Below the pieces are notes generated by a model. The model ran no database searches. It was not told where the DNA came from and saw only the letters and a program-made list of their open reading frames with translations. Made by a program: the position numbers and the translations under genes. Source: Chryseobacterium cucumeris (GTDB lineage Bacteria; Bacteroidota; Bacteroidia; Flavobacteriales; Weeksellaceae). From it: a DNA stretch of 64,000 nt. Of the stretch, positions 17,160 through 25,710 are shown one piece after another (positions within the stretch are counted from its first letter, which is position 1; each line of letters starts with the position of its first letter). The stretch lies in the NCBI RefSeq assembly GCF_016775705.1, contig NZ_CP068760.1:1984001-2048000 (forward strand). The letters run 5' to 3'.

Positions 17160-18665
17160 TTAATATTCTAATTCTAATTTTTCTTTGGTGTAATTTCTTA
17201 CTTCCTGGGTCAGTTCAGGGTTATCAGCCAGTTTTTGACCATAGGAAGGAACCATTTCAAGCAGCTTTGCTTTCCATTCTCCATGCAGTTTTTCAGGGAA
17301 GCATTTTTCCAGCACATTCAGCATGGCATATACTGCTGTGGATGCACCCGGTGAAGCTCCCAACAGAGAAGCAATCGTTCCGCTCTTGTTTACGACCACC
17401 TCAGTTCCGAATTCCAGTTTACCACCTTCTTTTTCATCTTTTTTGATGATCTGAACTCTCTGTCCTGCTACTTTCAGTTCCCAGTCTTCTTCTTTAGCAT
17501 CTTTGATAAATTCTCTCAAATGCTGCATTCTCTGAGACTTTGTCATGGCAACCTGCTGAATCAGATATTTTGTAAGCGGAATATTATGCCACCATGCCCC
17601 GAAAAGTGACCTTAAATTCTTCGTATTTACACTTTCAGGAAGGTCAAGATAACTTCCTTCTCTTAGAAATTTGGTTGAGAATCCTGCAAAAGGCCCGAAA
17701 AGAAGCGCTTTTTTTCCATCAATAATCCTAAGATCAAGGTGTGGAACAGACATTGGCGGAGCATCTACCGTAGCCTGAGTATATACTTTAGCATGGTGCT
17801 TTTCCACCAGTTCCTGATTATGACTTACCAGCCACTGCCCTGAAACCGGGAAGCCTCCGTATCCTTCACTTTCTTTAATATCTGAGCTGTCCAGTAGCGG
17901 AAGCGCGTATCCTCCCGCACCGATAAATACAAAATCTGCTACCACTTCCTGTTTGTGGCTATGGATTCTGTCTTTCACTTTCATTTCCCATGTACCGTTT
18001 TCTCTAGGGCTGATATCTTTCACCTCGTGGTATAAGAAAACCTCAACATTAGAATCTTCCAGAAGATGTCTTCCCATTTTTCTCGTCAATGTTCCGAAGT
18101 TTACATCTGTTCCCATATCCATCTTCGTTGCAGCCATTACTTCAGACTGGTTTCTTTTACTCATCACCAGAGGAATCCATTCTTTCAGTTTTTCGTGATC
18201 TGTAGAAAATTCCATTCCTGAAAAAAGAACAGATTCTGCCATTTTATCGTGGCGTTTTTTAAGGTATTCAGCATCTTTTTCTCCGAATACAAGACTCATA
18301 TGAGCACAGGAATTGATAAATTCTTTAGGTTCACGGATATATCCTTTGGTAATCAGATAAGACCAGAATTGTTTTGAAATTTCAAACTGCTCTGCAATGC
18401 TTTCGGCTTTGGTAATATCAATAGATCCGTCCGGTTTTTCAGGGGTATAGTTGAGCTCACAAAAAGCGGAGTGGCCTGTTCCGGCGTTGTTCCATGCAGC
18501 TGTACTTTCTTTGGCAAACCTTCCGAGTCTTTCGAAGATAGCGATTTCAAGATTTGGATCAAATTCATGAAGCAGCGTTGCTAAAGTGGCGCTCATGATT
18601 CCGCCGCCTATCAGTACAACGTCGTATTTAGGTTTCGGTGTTCTGCTTGTAAGCGATTGTGACAT
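17160..18665 (-). CDS. mqo: Malate:quinone oxidoreductase
   Basis: 501 aa. FAD-binding YDVVLIGGGIMSATLATLL at residues 14-32, then ERLGRFAKESTAAWNNAGTG, VFIGAGGYALPLLDSSDI and GASPGASTAVYAMLNVLEKC, all diagnostic for Mqo. The membrane-associated enzyme oxidises malate to oxaloacetate and passes electrons to quinone, replacing or backing up the NAD-dependent malate dehydrogenase of the TCA cycle. Monocistronic. Confidence 0.95.
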   Translation of the reverse strand: MSQSLTSRTPKPKYDVVLIGGGIMSATLATLLHEFDPNLEIAIFERLGRFAKESTAAWNNAGTGHSAFCELNYTPEKPDGSIDITKAESIAEQFEISKQFWSYLITKGYIREPKEFINSCAHMSLVFGEKDAEYLKKRHDKMAESVLFSGMEFSTDHEKLKEWIPLVMSKRNQSEVMAATKMDMGTDVNFGTLTRKMGRHLLEDSNVEVFLYHEVKDISPRENGTWEMKVKDRIHSHKQEVVADFVFIGAGGYALPLLDSSDIKESEGYGGFPVSGQWLVSHNQELVEKHHAKVYTQATVDAPPMSVPHLDLRIIDGKKALLFGPFAGFSTKFLREGSYLDLPESVNTKNLRSLFGAWWHNIPLTKYLIQQVAMTKSQRMQHLREFIKDAKEEDWELKVAGQRVQIIKKDEKEGGKLEFGTEVVVNKSGTIASLLGASPGASTAVYAMLNVLEKCFPEKLHGEWKAKLLEMVPSYGQKLADNPELTQEVRNYTKEKLELEY

Positions 18666-18853
18666 AATTTTAAAATTTTACTTCAAATTTCGGGAAAAGT
18701 TTTAAAAATCAGCACGATTTAATCCGTTATTTTTTTGCTCAGAGGACTTCTTGAGTACACAACAAAAAACCATGGAAAATTTCAATAAAGTACCATTGAA
18801 ATGATTGATAATATAAAATAGCAGTACGGGTCGCTGCCAGGATTAGTCAATAA

Positions 18854-18885
18854 AAAAACTTAAGCATTTACTGCCTAAGTTTTTC
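18854..18885 (-). terminator. Intrinsic terminator of gpsA
   Basis: AAACTTAAGCA and TGCCTAAGTTT pair around a 5-nt loop, with T-runs on both sides; on the minus strand it lies 37 nt after the gpsA stop. Confidence 0.75.
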
Positions 18886-18921
18886 TATGTATGTTTAACG
18901 GGCTTTTATTCCAGCTCCATT

Positions 18922-19962
18922 TTAATTCAATTTTGCGGTCAGTTTTTTAAACTGCTTTTCAGCATTTTTACCTTCATACAAAATAGCATATACCGTATCA
19001 ATAATCGGGAGTTTAAGGTTTTTCTGTTTCGCTGTCTTATAAATGGAATCTGCTGCGTAATATCCTTCTGCTACCATGTTCATGGACTGAATGGCAGACT
19101 TCACGGTATATCCTTTTCCGATCAGGTTTCCAAGGTTTCTGTTTCTTGAGAAAAGTGAATACGCCGTTACCAAAAGGTCACCCAGATAGGCACTTTCGTT
19201 CACATCTCTTGGTGCTTCATAAATCGCTTCCAGGAAAGTTTCCATTTCACGGATTGCGTTGGAAACAAATACTGCCGTAAAGTTATCTCCATATCCTAAT
19301 CCACTGGCAATTCCTGCTCCTATGGCAAAAATGTTCTTAAGGATCGCACTGTACTCATTTCCTAAAATATCTTTGCTTGTATGCACTTTGATAAAATCTG
19401 AACTGAATATTCCTTCAAGTTTTTCAGCGGTTTCATCTTCTACTGCTGCAATCGTAAGATAAGAAAGTCTTTCCATGGCAACCTCTTCGGCATGACAAGG
19501 TCCTGCAATAACAGCCTGGTTTCTGAAACCAATTTTAAATTCATCACGAAGATAATGCGCCACCACATCATTTACTTTTGGAATAATTCCTTTAATTGCA
19601 GAGATAAAGATCTTGTCTGAATAATCGCACGTCATTTTATCCAGTGTATCAGACAGGTAAATAGACGGCGTTGCCAGCACAATAACATCACAGGCAGATA
19701 CCAGTTCGTTAATATCTGTTGTCAGTTTTAAACTTTTAAGATTAAAATGTGCCGCCGTAAGATAGGTTGGGTTATGCCCACGAAGCTCAATAGCCCCTTT
19801 TACAAATTCATTTCTTACGCACCAGTGTACAACTTTGCAGTTTTCAACAAGCATTTTTACGATAGCGGTTGCAAAACTTCCGCTTCCTACAACTCCTACA
19901 GAAATATCCTTTTTATTCTTTTTTGGATTCGAAGATTCTGAAATAATTTTCTTTTTAGCCAT
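18922..19962 (-). CDS. gpsA: Glycerol-3-phosphate dehydrogenase [NAD(P)+]
   Basis: 346 aa from the ATG at 19962; the frame extends 24 codons further but that part is not protein-like. NAD-binding VGVVGSGSFATAIVKML, catalytic Lys region ISAIKGIIPK, and the second conserved Lys in LGNEYSAILKNIFAIGAGIA. The enzyme reduces dihydroxyacetone phosphate to sn-glycerol 3-phosphate for phospholipid synthesis. A Lys/Ser-rich N-terminal leader (MAKKKIISESSNPKKNKKD) precedes the Rossmann fold. Confidence 0.93.
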   Translation of the reverse strand: MAKKKIISESSNPKKNKKDISVGVVGSGSFATAIVKMLVENCKVVHWCVRNEFVKGAIELRGHNPTYLTAAHFNLKSLKLTTDINELVSACDVIVLATPSIYLSDTLDKMTCDYSDKIFISAIKGIIPKVNDVVAHYLRDEFKIGFRNQAVIAGPCHAEEVAMERLSYLTIAAVEDETAEKLEGIFSSDFIKVHTSKDILGNEYSAILKNIFAIGAGIASGLGYGDNFTAVFVSNAIREMETFLEAIYEAPRDVNESAYLGDLLVTAYSLFSRNRNLGNLIGKGYTVKSAIQSMNMVAEGYYAADSIYKTAKQKNLKLPIIDTVYAILYEGKNAEKQFKKLTAKLN

Positions 19963-20140
19963 AATTGGAATGTGAACTGCAAAGATATTAAAACAAAGAC
20001 GTAACGCGGGCTTTGAAACTATGATAAAAGCCATTTTCTGAAAAAATTAACACTTCAACACAATTAAATAGTTAATTAGCCGTTAAATACAGAAAAAACT
20101 GAATTTTAAATAAAAATAACTCACAAAACTTATTTTTATT

Positions 20141-20148
20141 TAAATTTG
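20141..20148 (+). promoter_or_regulatory. Probable -7 element (TAAATTTG)
   Basis: Exact match to TAnnTTTG, 39 nt before the ATG of the M23 peptidase gene. An in-frame TTG at 20146 lies inside this box and is therefore unlikely to be the start codon. Confidence 0.5.
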
Positions 20149-20187
20149 CAGCTTCAAAACCGTTTTAAATTGACTAAGAGAAGAAAT

Positions 20188-21213
20188 ATGAAAAAATTTC
20201 TAAGCAGCAAGAAGAACGTAAACATTCTCCTGGGAGGACTTTTACTAGTAGTTTTTGCACAGGGTGTCTTCATTGCCAAGCTCTTTTCTGAAAGAGATGA
20301 CAAAACCTACGAAGTGAACCTTGTAAAAATAAACACTGAAAAAGACAGTGTAGATTATCTAAAAATGAAAACTGATCTTACTCTTGTAGATCAGACTGTT
20401 GCCCAGCTCAACTCTTTCCTGAAGTCCAAAGACATTACCAACGAAAAGCTGATGATGCTCAACCAGGACAGTATTTCAAATTCTATTTATCTTTCCAAGC
20501 AGGCTAACCGATACAGCCAGTATCTGATGGATCTTCAGAAAAAACTGATGCAGGTTCCTCTAGGAATGCCTACTGACGGCTATATTTCGTCCAATTTCGG
20601 GATAAGAAAAAATCCTATCCCGTTCAAAACTGTTTTTGCTTCGGTAAAATCTGGTGCAGCGACTGAGACAAAGCCAGCTGCCGTTGCAGCTGCAAAACCA
20701 GAAGTAAAAGCCGAACCCGTTGAGAAAATTGTAGAGCTTACTGACAGCTATGGAAATAAAAGAGAAGTAAAGGTGATGGTTACTCCGAAAGCAAGTCCTG
20801 TGGCTGCTGCTCCAGCTCCTTCTACAACGAAAACCGTTGCGGGTATTGCTGCAAAAACTACCATTGCTGAAAAAAACAATCCACCTGCTGAAGCTGATCA
20901 GATGCAGTTTCATAAAGGACTGGATATTGCTGTGGCCTATGGTTCCGATGTAAGAGCCGCCGCTGCCGGAACAGTCATTTTCTCCGGACAAAAAGGAGGC
21001 TATGGAAACTGTGTAATTGTTTCTCACGGAAACGGACTGGCCACACTATACGGACATTTATCTGAACTTGTTGCTAAGGTGAATGATAAAGTAAAAGTAG
21101 GCCAGGTCATTGCGAAATCCGGAAATTCAGGGCGTTCTACAGGACCTCATCTGCATTATGAAGTACACAAAAACAATACTCCGATTAACCCGAAATTGTT
21201 TATGAATCTATAA
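20188..21213 (+). CDS. M23-family (LytM-type) peptidoglycan metallopeptidase
   Basis: 341 aa from the ATG at 20188. One N-terminal membrane segment (VNILLGGLLLVVFAQGVFIA), a coiled region, then the peptidase domain. Zinc ligands are in FHKGLDIA (HxxxD) and GPHLHYEVH (HxH); the GNSGRSTGPHLHYE block is classical. Between the usual first strand (ISSNFGIRKNPI) and FHKGLD there is an Ala/Pro/Lys/Val-rich insert of about 85 residues, where other M23 enzymes have fewer than 20. All catalytic residues are present, so it should cut cell-wall cross-bridges or activate another hydrolase in the periplasm. Confidence 0.9.
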   Translation: MKKFLSSKKNVNILLGGLLLVVFAQGVFIAKLFSERDDKTYEVNLVKINTEKDSVDYLKMKTDLTLVDQTVAQLNSFLKSKDITNEKLMMLNQDSISNSIYLSKQANRYSQYLMDLQKKLMQVPLGMPTDGYISSNFGIRKNPIPFKTVFASVKSGAATETKPAAVAAAKPEVKAEPVEKIVELTDSYGNKREVKVMVTPKASPVAAAPAPSTTKTVAGIAAKTTIAEKNNPPAEADQMQFHKGLDIAVAYGSDVRAAAAGTVIFSGQKGGYGNCVIVSHGNGLATLYGHLSELVAKVNDKVKVGQVIAKSGNSGRSTGPHLHYEVHKNNTPINPKLFMNL

Positions 21214-21217
21214 AAAG

Positions 21218-21246
21218 AAAACTGTCTTATGAGAGGCAGTTTTTTG
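21218..21246 (+). terminator. Intrinsic terminator of the M23 gene
   Basis: AAAACTGTC (21218-21226) pairs with GGCAGTTTT, followed by T residues, 5 nt after the stop codon. Confidence 0.85.
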
Positions 21247-21485
21247 GTTTTAAAAATTAAAGTATTCATTTAGAGGTCTTTTTTAAACACGAAGAGCACG
21301 AATATAACGAATCACGAATATAATTCTCATGATCATAGATCTTCAAAATCTATAAAATCTGCGAGAGAATATTTTAATTCAAAGTTTTTAATTTGCTTTC
21401 TTTTGATTCTAAGGAGGCAAAGTTGGAATCAGCAAGCTGATTTAATGAAGCTTAAGGATATTTTCATTGTTAATTCTTATGATAT

Positions 21486-21517
21486 AAAAAAACAGCTGCA
21501 TTGGCAGCTGTTTTTTT
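21486..21517 (-). terminator. Strong terminator overlapping the stop of the MBL-fold gene
   Basis: A 14-bp perfect stem (AAAAAAACAGCTGC with GCAGCTGTTTTTTT, loop ATTG). It is symmetric and may work both ways; the minus-strand gene's stop codon sits at its edge. Confidence 0.88.
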
Positions 21518-22688
21518 ACTTTAAGATTTTAAGCGTTCCTTTCGGATGGGTGAATGTACCGTCCGGACCTGCAATATTTGAATACACGATATTTTTATTA
21601 TAATCCTGAATATGGGTTACATTGAAACCAAGGTGCGGCTCATGCCAGTATACCATAAAAACATTTTTTGCTACTTCTACTGCAGTATATTCTACAGTGT
21701 CCGTACTGTTTTTTGAACTTCCTTCTGTTCCTGTAAACGTCATGGTTTTGTTATCTTTAAAATCAAGAATGAATTTAACTTCTCCAAAGTCCACTTCCAC
21801 TTTACTTCCGATTACCGGATAGGGTGATTTAAGATCCCAGTCCATTTCTTTAAGATAAACCTTTACTCCCATTTCAAGTTCTTCTTTTCCTGGCAGATCA
21901 GGGTATTTTTTTACCATAAAATCTACAATTGCAGATGTAGTTTTGTTCTCTGTTACTGCCTGTTTATAATTTTCCAGATAGTTTTTCACAAAATCAAGAG
22001 ATTGTGGTGATGTGGAAAGTTCTGCAAAATGAGAAGGAATAACTTTTTCCGGTTTCAAACCTTTCATAGCATCAATCTGCCCTATCCATTGATCAATGGC
22101 TTTTACATTCTGAGTGTCTGCCATCCAGAGATGTGAGCCAACAGAAACTGAAATCCCGCCGGCAATGGTTTTAATGGAAGGAATCCACAGAAAACTGTGT
22201 GCCGGATCTTCCGGGTTTTGTCTGATTTCAATTTTATTTCCTTCAAGATCAGGAATTGAAGTAACTGCTTCAGGAATTATAATTTCCGATGGTGCATCTG
22301 CCTTCAACTGTGGTTTCCACACTCCCATTTTATCATCTTTTGAAGCTGATATAAGATAAGCAGTCTGTGCCGTTGAGATAATTTTAGCATTAGGAAAAGC
22401 TTTTCTAATCACATCCAATCCAAAATAAAAATCCGGATCACTGTGAGAAATAAAAACGGTTTTCAGGTTCTTTCCTGTTGCTTTTATTTCTTTTACCAGC
22501 TGTTCTGCATACTGTTTCTGAAACTGAGCATCTACAAGTATCGCATCTTTATCTCCATAAATAATGGTAGACGTAATAGGAAAAATAGCTTTGGCTCCCG
22601 GATTATAAACTTTCACTTTGAGATTCCCTGCAAATATGCTGATAAATCCCAATAGTGCTAATAACGACCATAATTTTTTTTGTATCAT
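21516..22688 (-). CDS. MBL-fold protein with degenerate metal site and MoaF-like C-terminal domain
   Basis: 390 aa with a signal peptide or anchor (LWSLLALLGFISIFAG). Residues about 25-260 follow the metallo-beta-lactamase fold (IIYGDKDAILVDAQF, TVFISHSDPDFYFGLD, GLKPEKVIPSHFAE). The key HxHxDH motif reads HSDPDF, so the second and third His are Asp and Phe. The final 100 residues (EVDFGEVKFILDFKDNKTM, DTVEYTAVEVAKNVFMVYW, VTHIQDYNKNIVYSNI) resemble MoaF-type calycin domains. Probably periplasmic. Substrate unknown; the missing ligands question ordinary zinc hydrolase activity. Confidence 0.8.
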   Translation of the reverse strand: MIQKKLWSLLALLGFISIFAGNLKVKVYNPGAKAIFPITSTIIYGDKDAILVDAQFQKQYAEQLVKEIKATGKNLKTVFISHSDPDFYFGLDVIRKAFPNAKIISTAQTAYLISASKDDKMGVWKPQLKADAPSEIIIPEAVTSIPDLEGNKIEIRQNPEDPAHSFLWIPSIKTIAGGISVSVGSHLWMADTQNVKAIDQWIGQIDAMKGLKPEKVIPSHFAELSTSPQSLDFVKNYLENYKQAVTENKTTSAIVDFMVKKYPDLPGKEELEMGVKVYLKEMDWDLKSPYPVIGSKVEVDFGEVKFILDFKDNKTMTFTGTEGSSKNSTDTVEYTAVEVAKNVFMVYWHEPHLGFNVTHIQDYNKNIVYSNIAGPDGTFTHPKGTLKILK

Positions 22689-22705
22689 TTCTGTTCTTTT
22701 ATTGA

Positions 22706-23359
22706 TTAGTAAGCTGCTGTAAAACGTTCACGGATATGGTTGTTCTGCTCCAATTCATCTACCAGAACTACTGCTACATCTTCTACAGAAAGACGGCTTC
22801 TTCCGTTTTCATCAAATACCGGAGTTTCCAGTGAAGTCCTGTATTTTCCTGTTCTTTCTCCTACATTAGCCTGATTCATTTCGATAGCAGGGCTGAAGAA
22901 TGTCCAATCCAACGTATTATTCTCTTTGATCTTGTTTAAATAATCTCTTGCCGCTGTTGCCCCTGGTTTGTAAGCTTCCGGGAAATCAGGAGTATCTACA
23001 ATCTGTACGTTATCCGGTGTGTAAAGGCTTCCTGCTCCACCTACTACAATCAGTCTTTTTACTCCCGACTGTTCTACAGCTTTTTCAATGTTCTCGGAAC
23101 CGTTTAAAAAATCGTTGTAAAGGTTAGGGTTGGTCCATCCTGCATTGAATGTACTGATTACGGCATCGCTTCCTTTCAATGTCTCAGCCAGTTCGTTTAC
23201 ATTGTTTACATCAACACTTTTTGCAGTTACATTTTCCTGTGTTTTCACTTTTGATGCATCTCTTACCAATGCTTCTACAGCATATCCTCTGTCTGCTAAT
23301 TCTGATACTACGTGTGCTCCTACAAATCCTGTTGCACCGATTACTGCTACTTTTTTCAT
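22706..23359 (-). CDS. NAD(P)-dependent oxidoreductase, NmrA/YwnB-like
   Basis: 217 aa Rossmann-fold atypical SDR: cofactor loop VAVIGATGFVGAHVVSEL, then ALVRDASKV, DAVISTFNAG and LIVVGGAGSLY, the last being the family's Gly-rich block. It lies directly downstream of an Rrf2 regulator, and the same 19-bp palindrome stands before both genes, so it is probably induced under the stress that inactivates that regulator. B. subtilis YwnB/YwnA is a comparable pair. Confidence 0.85.
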   Translation of the reverse strand: MKKVAVIGATGFVGAHVVSELADRGYAVEALVRDASKVKTQENVTAKSVDVNNVNELAETLKGSDAVISTFNAGWTNPNLYNDFLNGSENIEKAVEQSGVKRLIVVGGAGSLYTPDNVQIVDTPDFPEAYKPGATAARDYLNKIKENNTLDWTFFSPAIEMNQANVGERTGKYRTSLETPVFDENGRSRLSVEDVAVVLVDELEQNNHIRERFTAAY

Positions 23360-23381
23360 AATGTTTTATTTTTAATTAAAT

Positions 23382-23405
23382 TGTAATAAATTTTGTTACA
23401 TTTAA
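23382..23405. promoter_or_regulatory. Putative Rrf2 operator before the oxidoreductase gene
   Basis: Contains TGTAATAAATTTTGTTACA (23382-23400), a near-perfect palindrome: 8 of 9 base pairs around one central base. The same 24 bp, including the adjoining TTTAA, occurs inverted at 23859-23882 before the Rrf2 gene. It stands 23 nt before the ATG of the controlled gene. Confidence 0.8.
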
Positions 23406-23418
23406 GGTTAAAAAATTT

Positions 23419-23829
23419 TTATTCAAACTGGTCAGTGAATTCCTGTAATGACTTGTCTCCTAAAAAGTTTACCACCAATTGATCTGTTTCTTCAAATAAT
23501 GTATTTAAATGATTGTTGATCTCTTTTCCAACACTGCATGCCGGATTGGGATTCTGATTTTTTTTACCTAATACTTCTGTATTTTTTACTGCTTTATAGA
23601 TCTCGGAAATAGTGATCGTTTCAGCATTCTTTGCAAGCTGGCTTCCTCCCTCTTTTCCCTGTCTGCTGATAATAAGGCCTGCTTCTCTCAATACGCTGAT
23701 CTCCTTTCGGATAATCACCGGATTCACATTGATACTACCGGCCATCCAGTCAGAAGTAAGCCACTCCTGAGGACTTTTCGCCAATAATGTCATAATATGT
23801 ACTGCCGTAGCAAATCTTGTATTGTTCAT
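23419..23829 (-). CDS. Rrf2-family transcriptional regulator (YwnA-like)
   Basis: 136 aa from the ATG at 23829; 14 upstream in-frame codons run through the operator and are not protein-like. Winged helix: TRFATAVHIMTLLA, NVNPVIIRKEISVLREAGLI, RQGKEGGSQLAKNAETITISEIYKA. The iron-sulfur Cys triad of IscR/NsrR is absent; a single Cys98 (NPACSVGKE) remains, in the position of the first Cys of the family, compatible with thiol sensing. Operators before its own gene and the downstream oxidoreductase gene imply autoregulation and a local regulon. Confidence 0.87.
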   Translation of the reverse strand: MNNTRFATAVHIMTLLAKSPQEWLTSDWMAGSINVNPVIIRKEISVLREAGLIISRQGKEGGSQLAKNAETITISEIYKAVKNTEVLGKKNQNPNPACSVGKEINNHLNTLFEETDQLVVNFLGDKSLQEFTDQFE

Positions 23830-23858
23830 TGTAATTACAGGGCAAAGATACACATTTT

Positions 23859-23882
23859 TTAAATGTAACAAAATTTATTACA
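23859..23882. promoter_or_regulatory. Putative Rrf2 operator before the Rrf2 gene
   Basis: Perfect 24-bp inverted copy of the site at 23382-23405. It stands 30 nt before the Rrf2 start codon, in the promoter region between this gene and the lipoprotein gene. Confidence 0.8.
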
Positions 23883-23894
23883 GTTAAATTTTTC

Positions 23895-24845
23895 TTAAAG
23901 GATCAGTTTATCCAGATCCAGTAACAGATAATTGATATTCTGATTAATGGTACGGGTTGCCGACTGCATCTGATTCAGCATAGCAGCGCGGTTATGAAGA
24001 TCATCAGCCCTGTAAAACCCGCCATCACTGAAAATCACAGATTTATCCGCCGCTTCCTTACTATCATCAAACTGGTAATGCAGCCACCTCTGTTTCATAT
24101 TCCCTATAATGGAATGCTCTTCTTTATTGGAAAACTTTTTCTCTGTGTACATATACCAGATAAAAGGGGGAAAATTCGGAGACTCTAATTTTTCTTTCCA
24201 GATATCTCTCAAAAGGTTTCTCTGGTGAATAAACTCTACCTTTTTCCCTTTTGGATTAAGGGTTGCCAGTCCAAAACCTGCTCCCAGAACCCCTCCGCCA
24301 ATATCGATGGCATTACTCCAGCCTTGATCATGTACAATTCCTCCTGCTATTGAAGCTGCTGCTCCTGCAACAATTGAATATAAAATAAGCTTATTATTTC
24401 TTGATGAATTTAAGTTATCCACATAATTTCCAATCTGGGCTACTCTTTCTCCTTCACAGTCGAACTCTGCGGCTACTGCATCCAGTTCCGTAAGAGCAAT
24501 CGTTATTTTGCTGTTTATTTTTGTCTTCAACTGTAAAACTTTAACCTGGGAAGCAAGGGATGAATCTTTTTTAAGATCAATAATCTGATGAACTTCATCC
24601 AGATTATCCAGTGCGTTTAAGATAAGAATACTCTGATCAGAAAATACTTCTTTTAATTCTTTATTGGCTGCCAATATAGAATCTGAATTATAAGACGGAA
24701 GTTTGTTGCTGTAGTTATATTTGAACGGCGCTTTACAGTAGCTGTCTTTCAGGGTGAGAATATTCTGCTGAATAGCCTGATTCTTCCTGGAAACACAGGA
24801 AGTAAGAAGCCCGAAAACAATCAATAGGTAAAAAAGTTTTTTCAT
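23895..24845 (-). CDS. Hypothetical lipoprotein, 316 aa
   Basis: Lipoprotein signal MKKLFYLLIVFGLLTSC with lipobox LTSC. A helical N-terminal half is followed by a Gly/Ala-rich hydrophobic segment (LILYSIVAGAAASIAGGIV then GGGVLGAGFGLATL, about 155-200) that may form a glycine-zipper membrane hairpin, then a Trp/Tyr-rich domain (RDIWKEKL, FIWYMYTEKKFSN). No known domain recognised. The ends of the gene face the Rrf2 operator. Function unknown; membrane location is inferred from the signal. Confidence 0.75.
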   Translation of the reverse strand: MKKLFYLLIVFGLLTSCVSRKNQAIQQNILTLKDSYCKAPFKYNYSNKLPSYNSDSILAANKELKEVFSDQSILILNALDNLDEVHQIIDLKKDSSLASQVKVLQLKTKINSKITIALTELDAVAAEFDCEGERVAQIGNYVDNLNSSRNNKLILYSIVAGAAASIAGGIVHDQGWSNAIDIGGGVLGAGFGLATLNPKGKKVEFIHQRNLLRDIWKEKLESPNFPPFIWYMYTEKKFSNKEEHSIIGNMKQRWLHYQFDDSKEAADKSVIFSDGGFYRADDLHNRAAMLNQMQSATRTINQNINYLLLDLDKLIL

Positions 24846-24930
24846 TCAGTGATTTTTTGTGTTATCAGGTATATTGCAAAATAAATTTCTCCATTTTCCC
24901 AATTCTCCTATACGAATATAATACAAATAA

Positions 24931-24960
24931 AAAAATTTACCTGAAATCAGGTAAATTTTT
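24931..24960 (-). terminator. Intrinsic terminator of the FKBP gene
   Basis: 14-bp stem AAAAATTTACCTGA with TCAGGTAAATTTTT and a 2-nt loop, 19 nt after the stop codon. Symmetric, so possibly bidirectional. Confidence 0.8.
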
Positions 24961-24979
24961 AATCTATTTTTAAGAAGGA

Positions 24980-25414
24980 TTATTTAATATCCAGCAGTTC
25001 AACTTCAAAAACAAGCGTACTGTTAGGCCCGATTTCTTTGCTGATTTCCTGATCGCCATACGCTAAGTGTGGAGGAATGATTAATCTCCATTTGCTGCCA
25101 ACAGTCATTAACTGAAGTGCTTCCGTCCATCCTGAAATCACTCTGTTCAAAGGGAAAGATGCAGGTGTACCTCTTTTTACAGAACTGTCGAATACTTTCC
25201 CGGAAATAGTAGTTCCGTGGTAGTGGCATTTTACAGTAGATTTGGGTCCTGGTTTCGGGCCGTCGCCTTCTGTAATGATTTCATACTGTAAGCCGCTTGG
25301 TAACTGCACAACGCTTTCTCTTTTACCATACTCTTCCATATATTCTTTACCGTCTTTCAGGTTTTTTTCTGCTAATTCTTTTTTACGTTTAAATAACATA
25401 TCTGCTACTCCCAT
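24980..25414 (-). CDS. FKBP-type peptidyl-prolyl cis-trans isomerase
   Basis: 144 aa from the ATG at 25414; the frame is open for 32 further codons, but those look non-coding. A short charged N-terminal helix is followed by one FKBP domain: VKCHYHGTTISGKVFDSSVK, RVISGWTEALQLMTVGSKWR, IPPHLAYGDQ and NSTLVFEVELLDI. No signal peptide is present with this start, so it should act in the cytoplasm as a foldase or chaperone. Confidence 0.9.
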   Translation of the reverse strand: MGVADMLFKRKKELAEKNLKDGKEYMEEYGKRESVVQLPSGLQYEIITEGDGPKPGPKSTVKCHYHGTTISGKVFDSSVKRGTPASFPLNRVISGWTEALQLMTVGSKWRLIIPPHLAYGDQEISKEIGPNSTLVFEVELLDIK

Positions 25415-25710
25415 ATTATAATTTTTTACAAAGATAAGGCTTTTTGGGTTTGGAAGATGGGAGCACGATAAGCGAAGTTTAAAAGCCTGAAGAATTTTCC
25501 TCTCAAACAAAGTGACTTTAATTCATTCTCATTAAAAATAAATAAACACTAATAATCAACAAGTTAAAAAGATTATTTTTCAATATTCATTAATCATATA
25601 GTCTTACATTTTTGATTTTCAAAGAGCTTTTCCACAAAATTCAAATATTTGTAATACTTATTTAACACAGATTTCGAAACTTGGCGTTATAATTGGATTT
25701 TAAAAACTAA

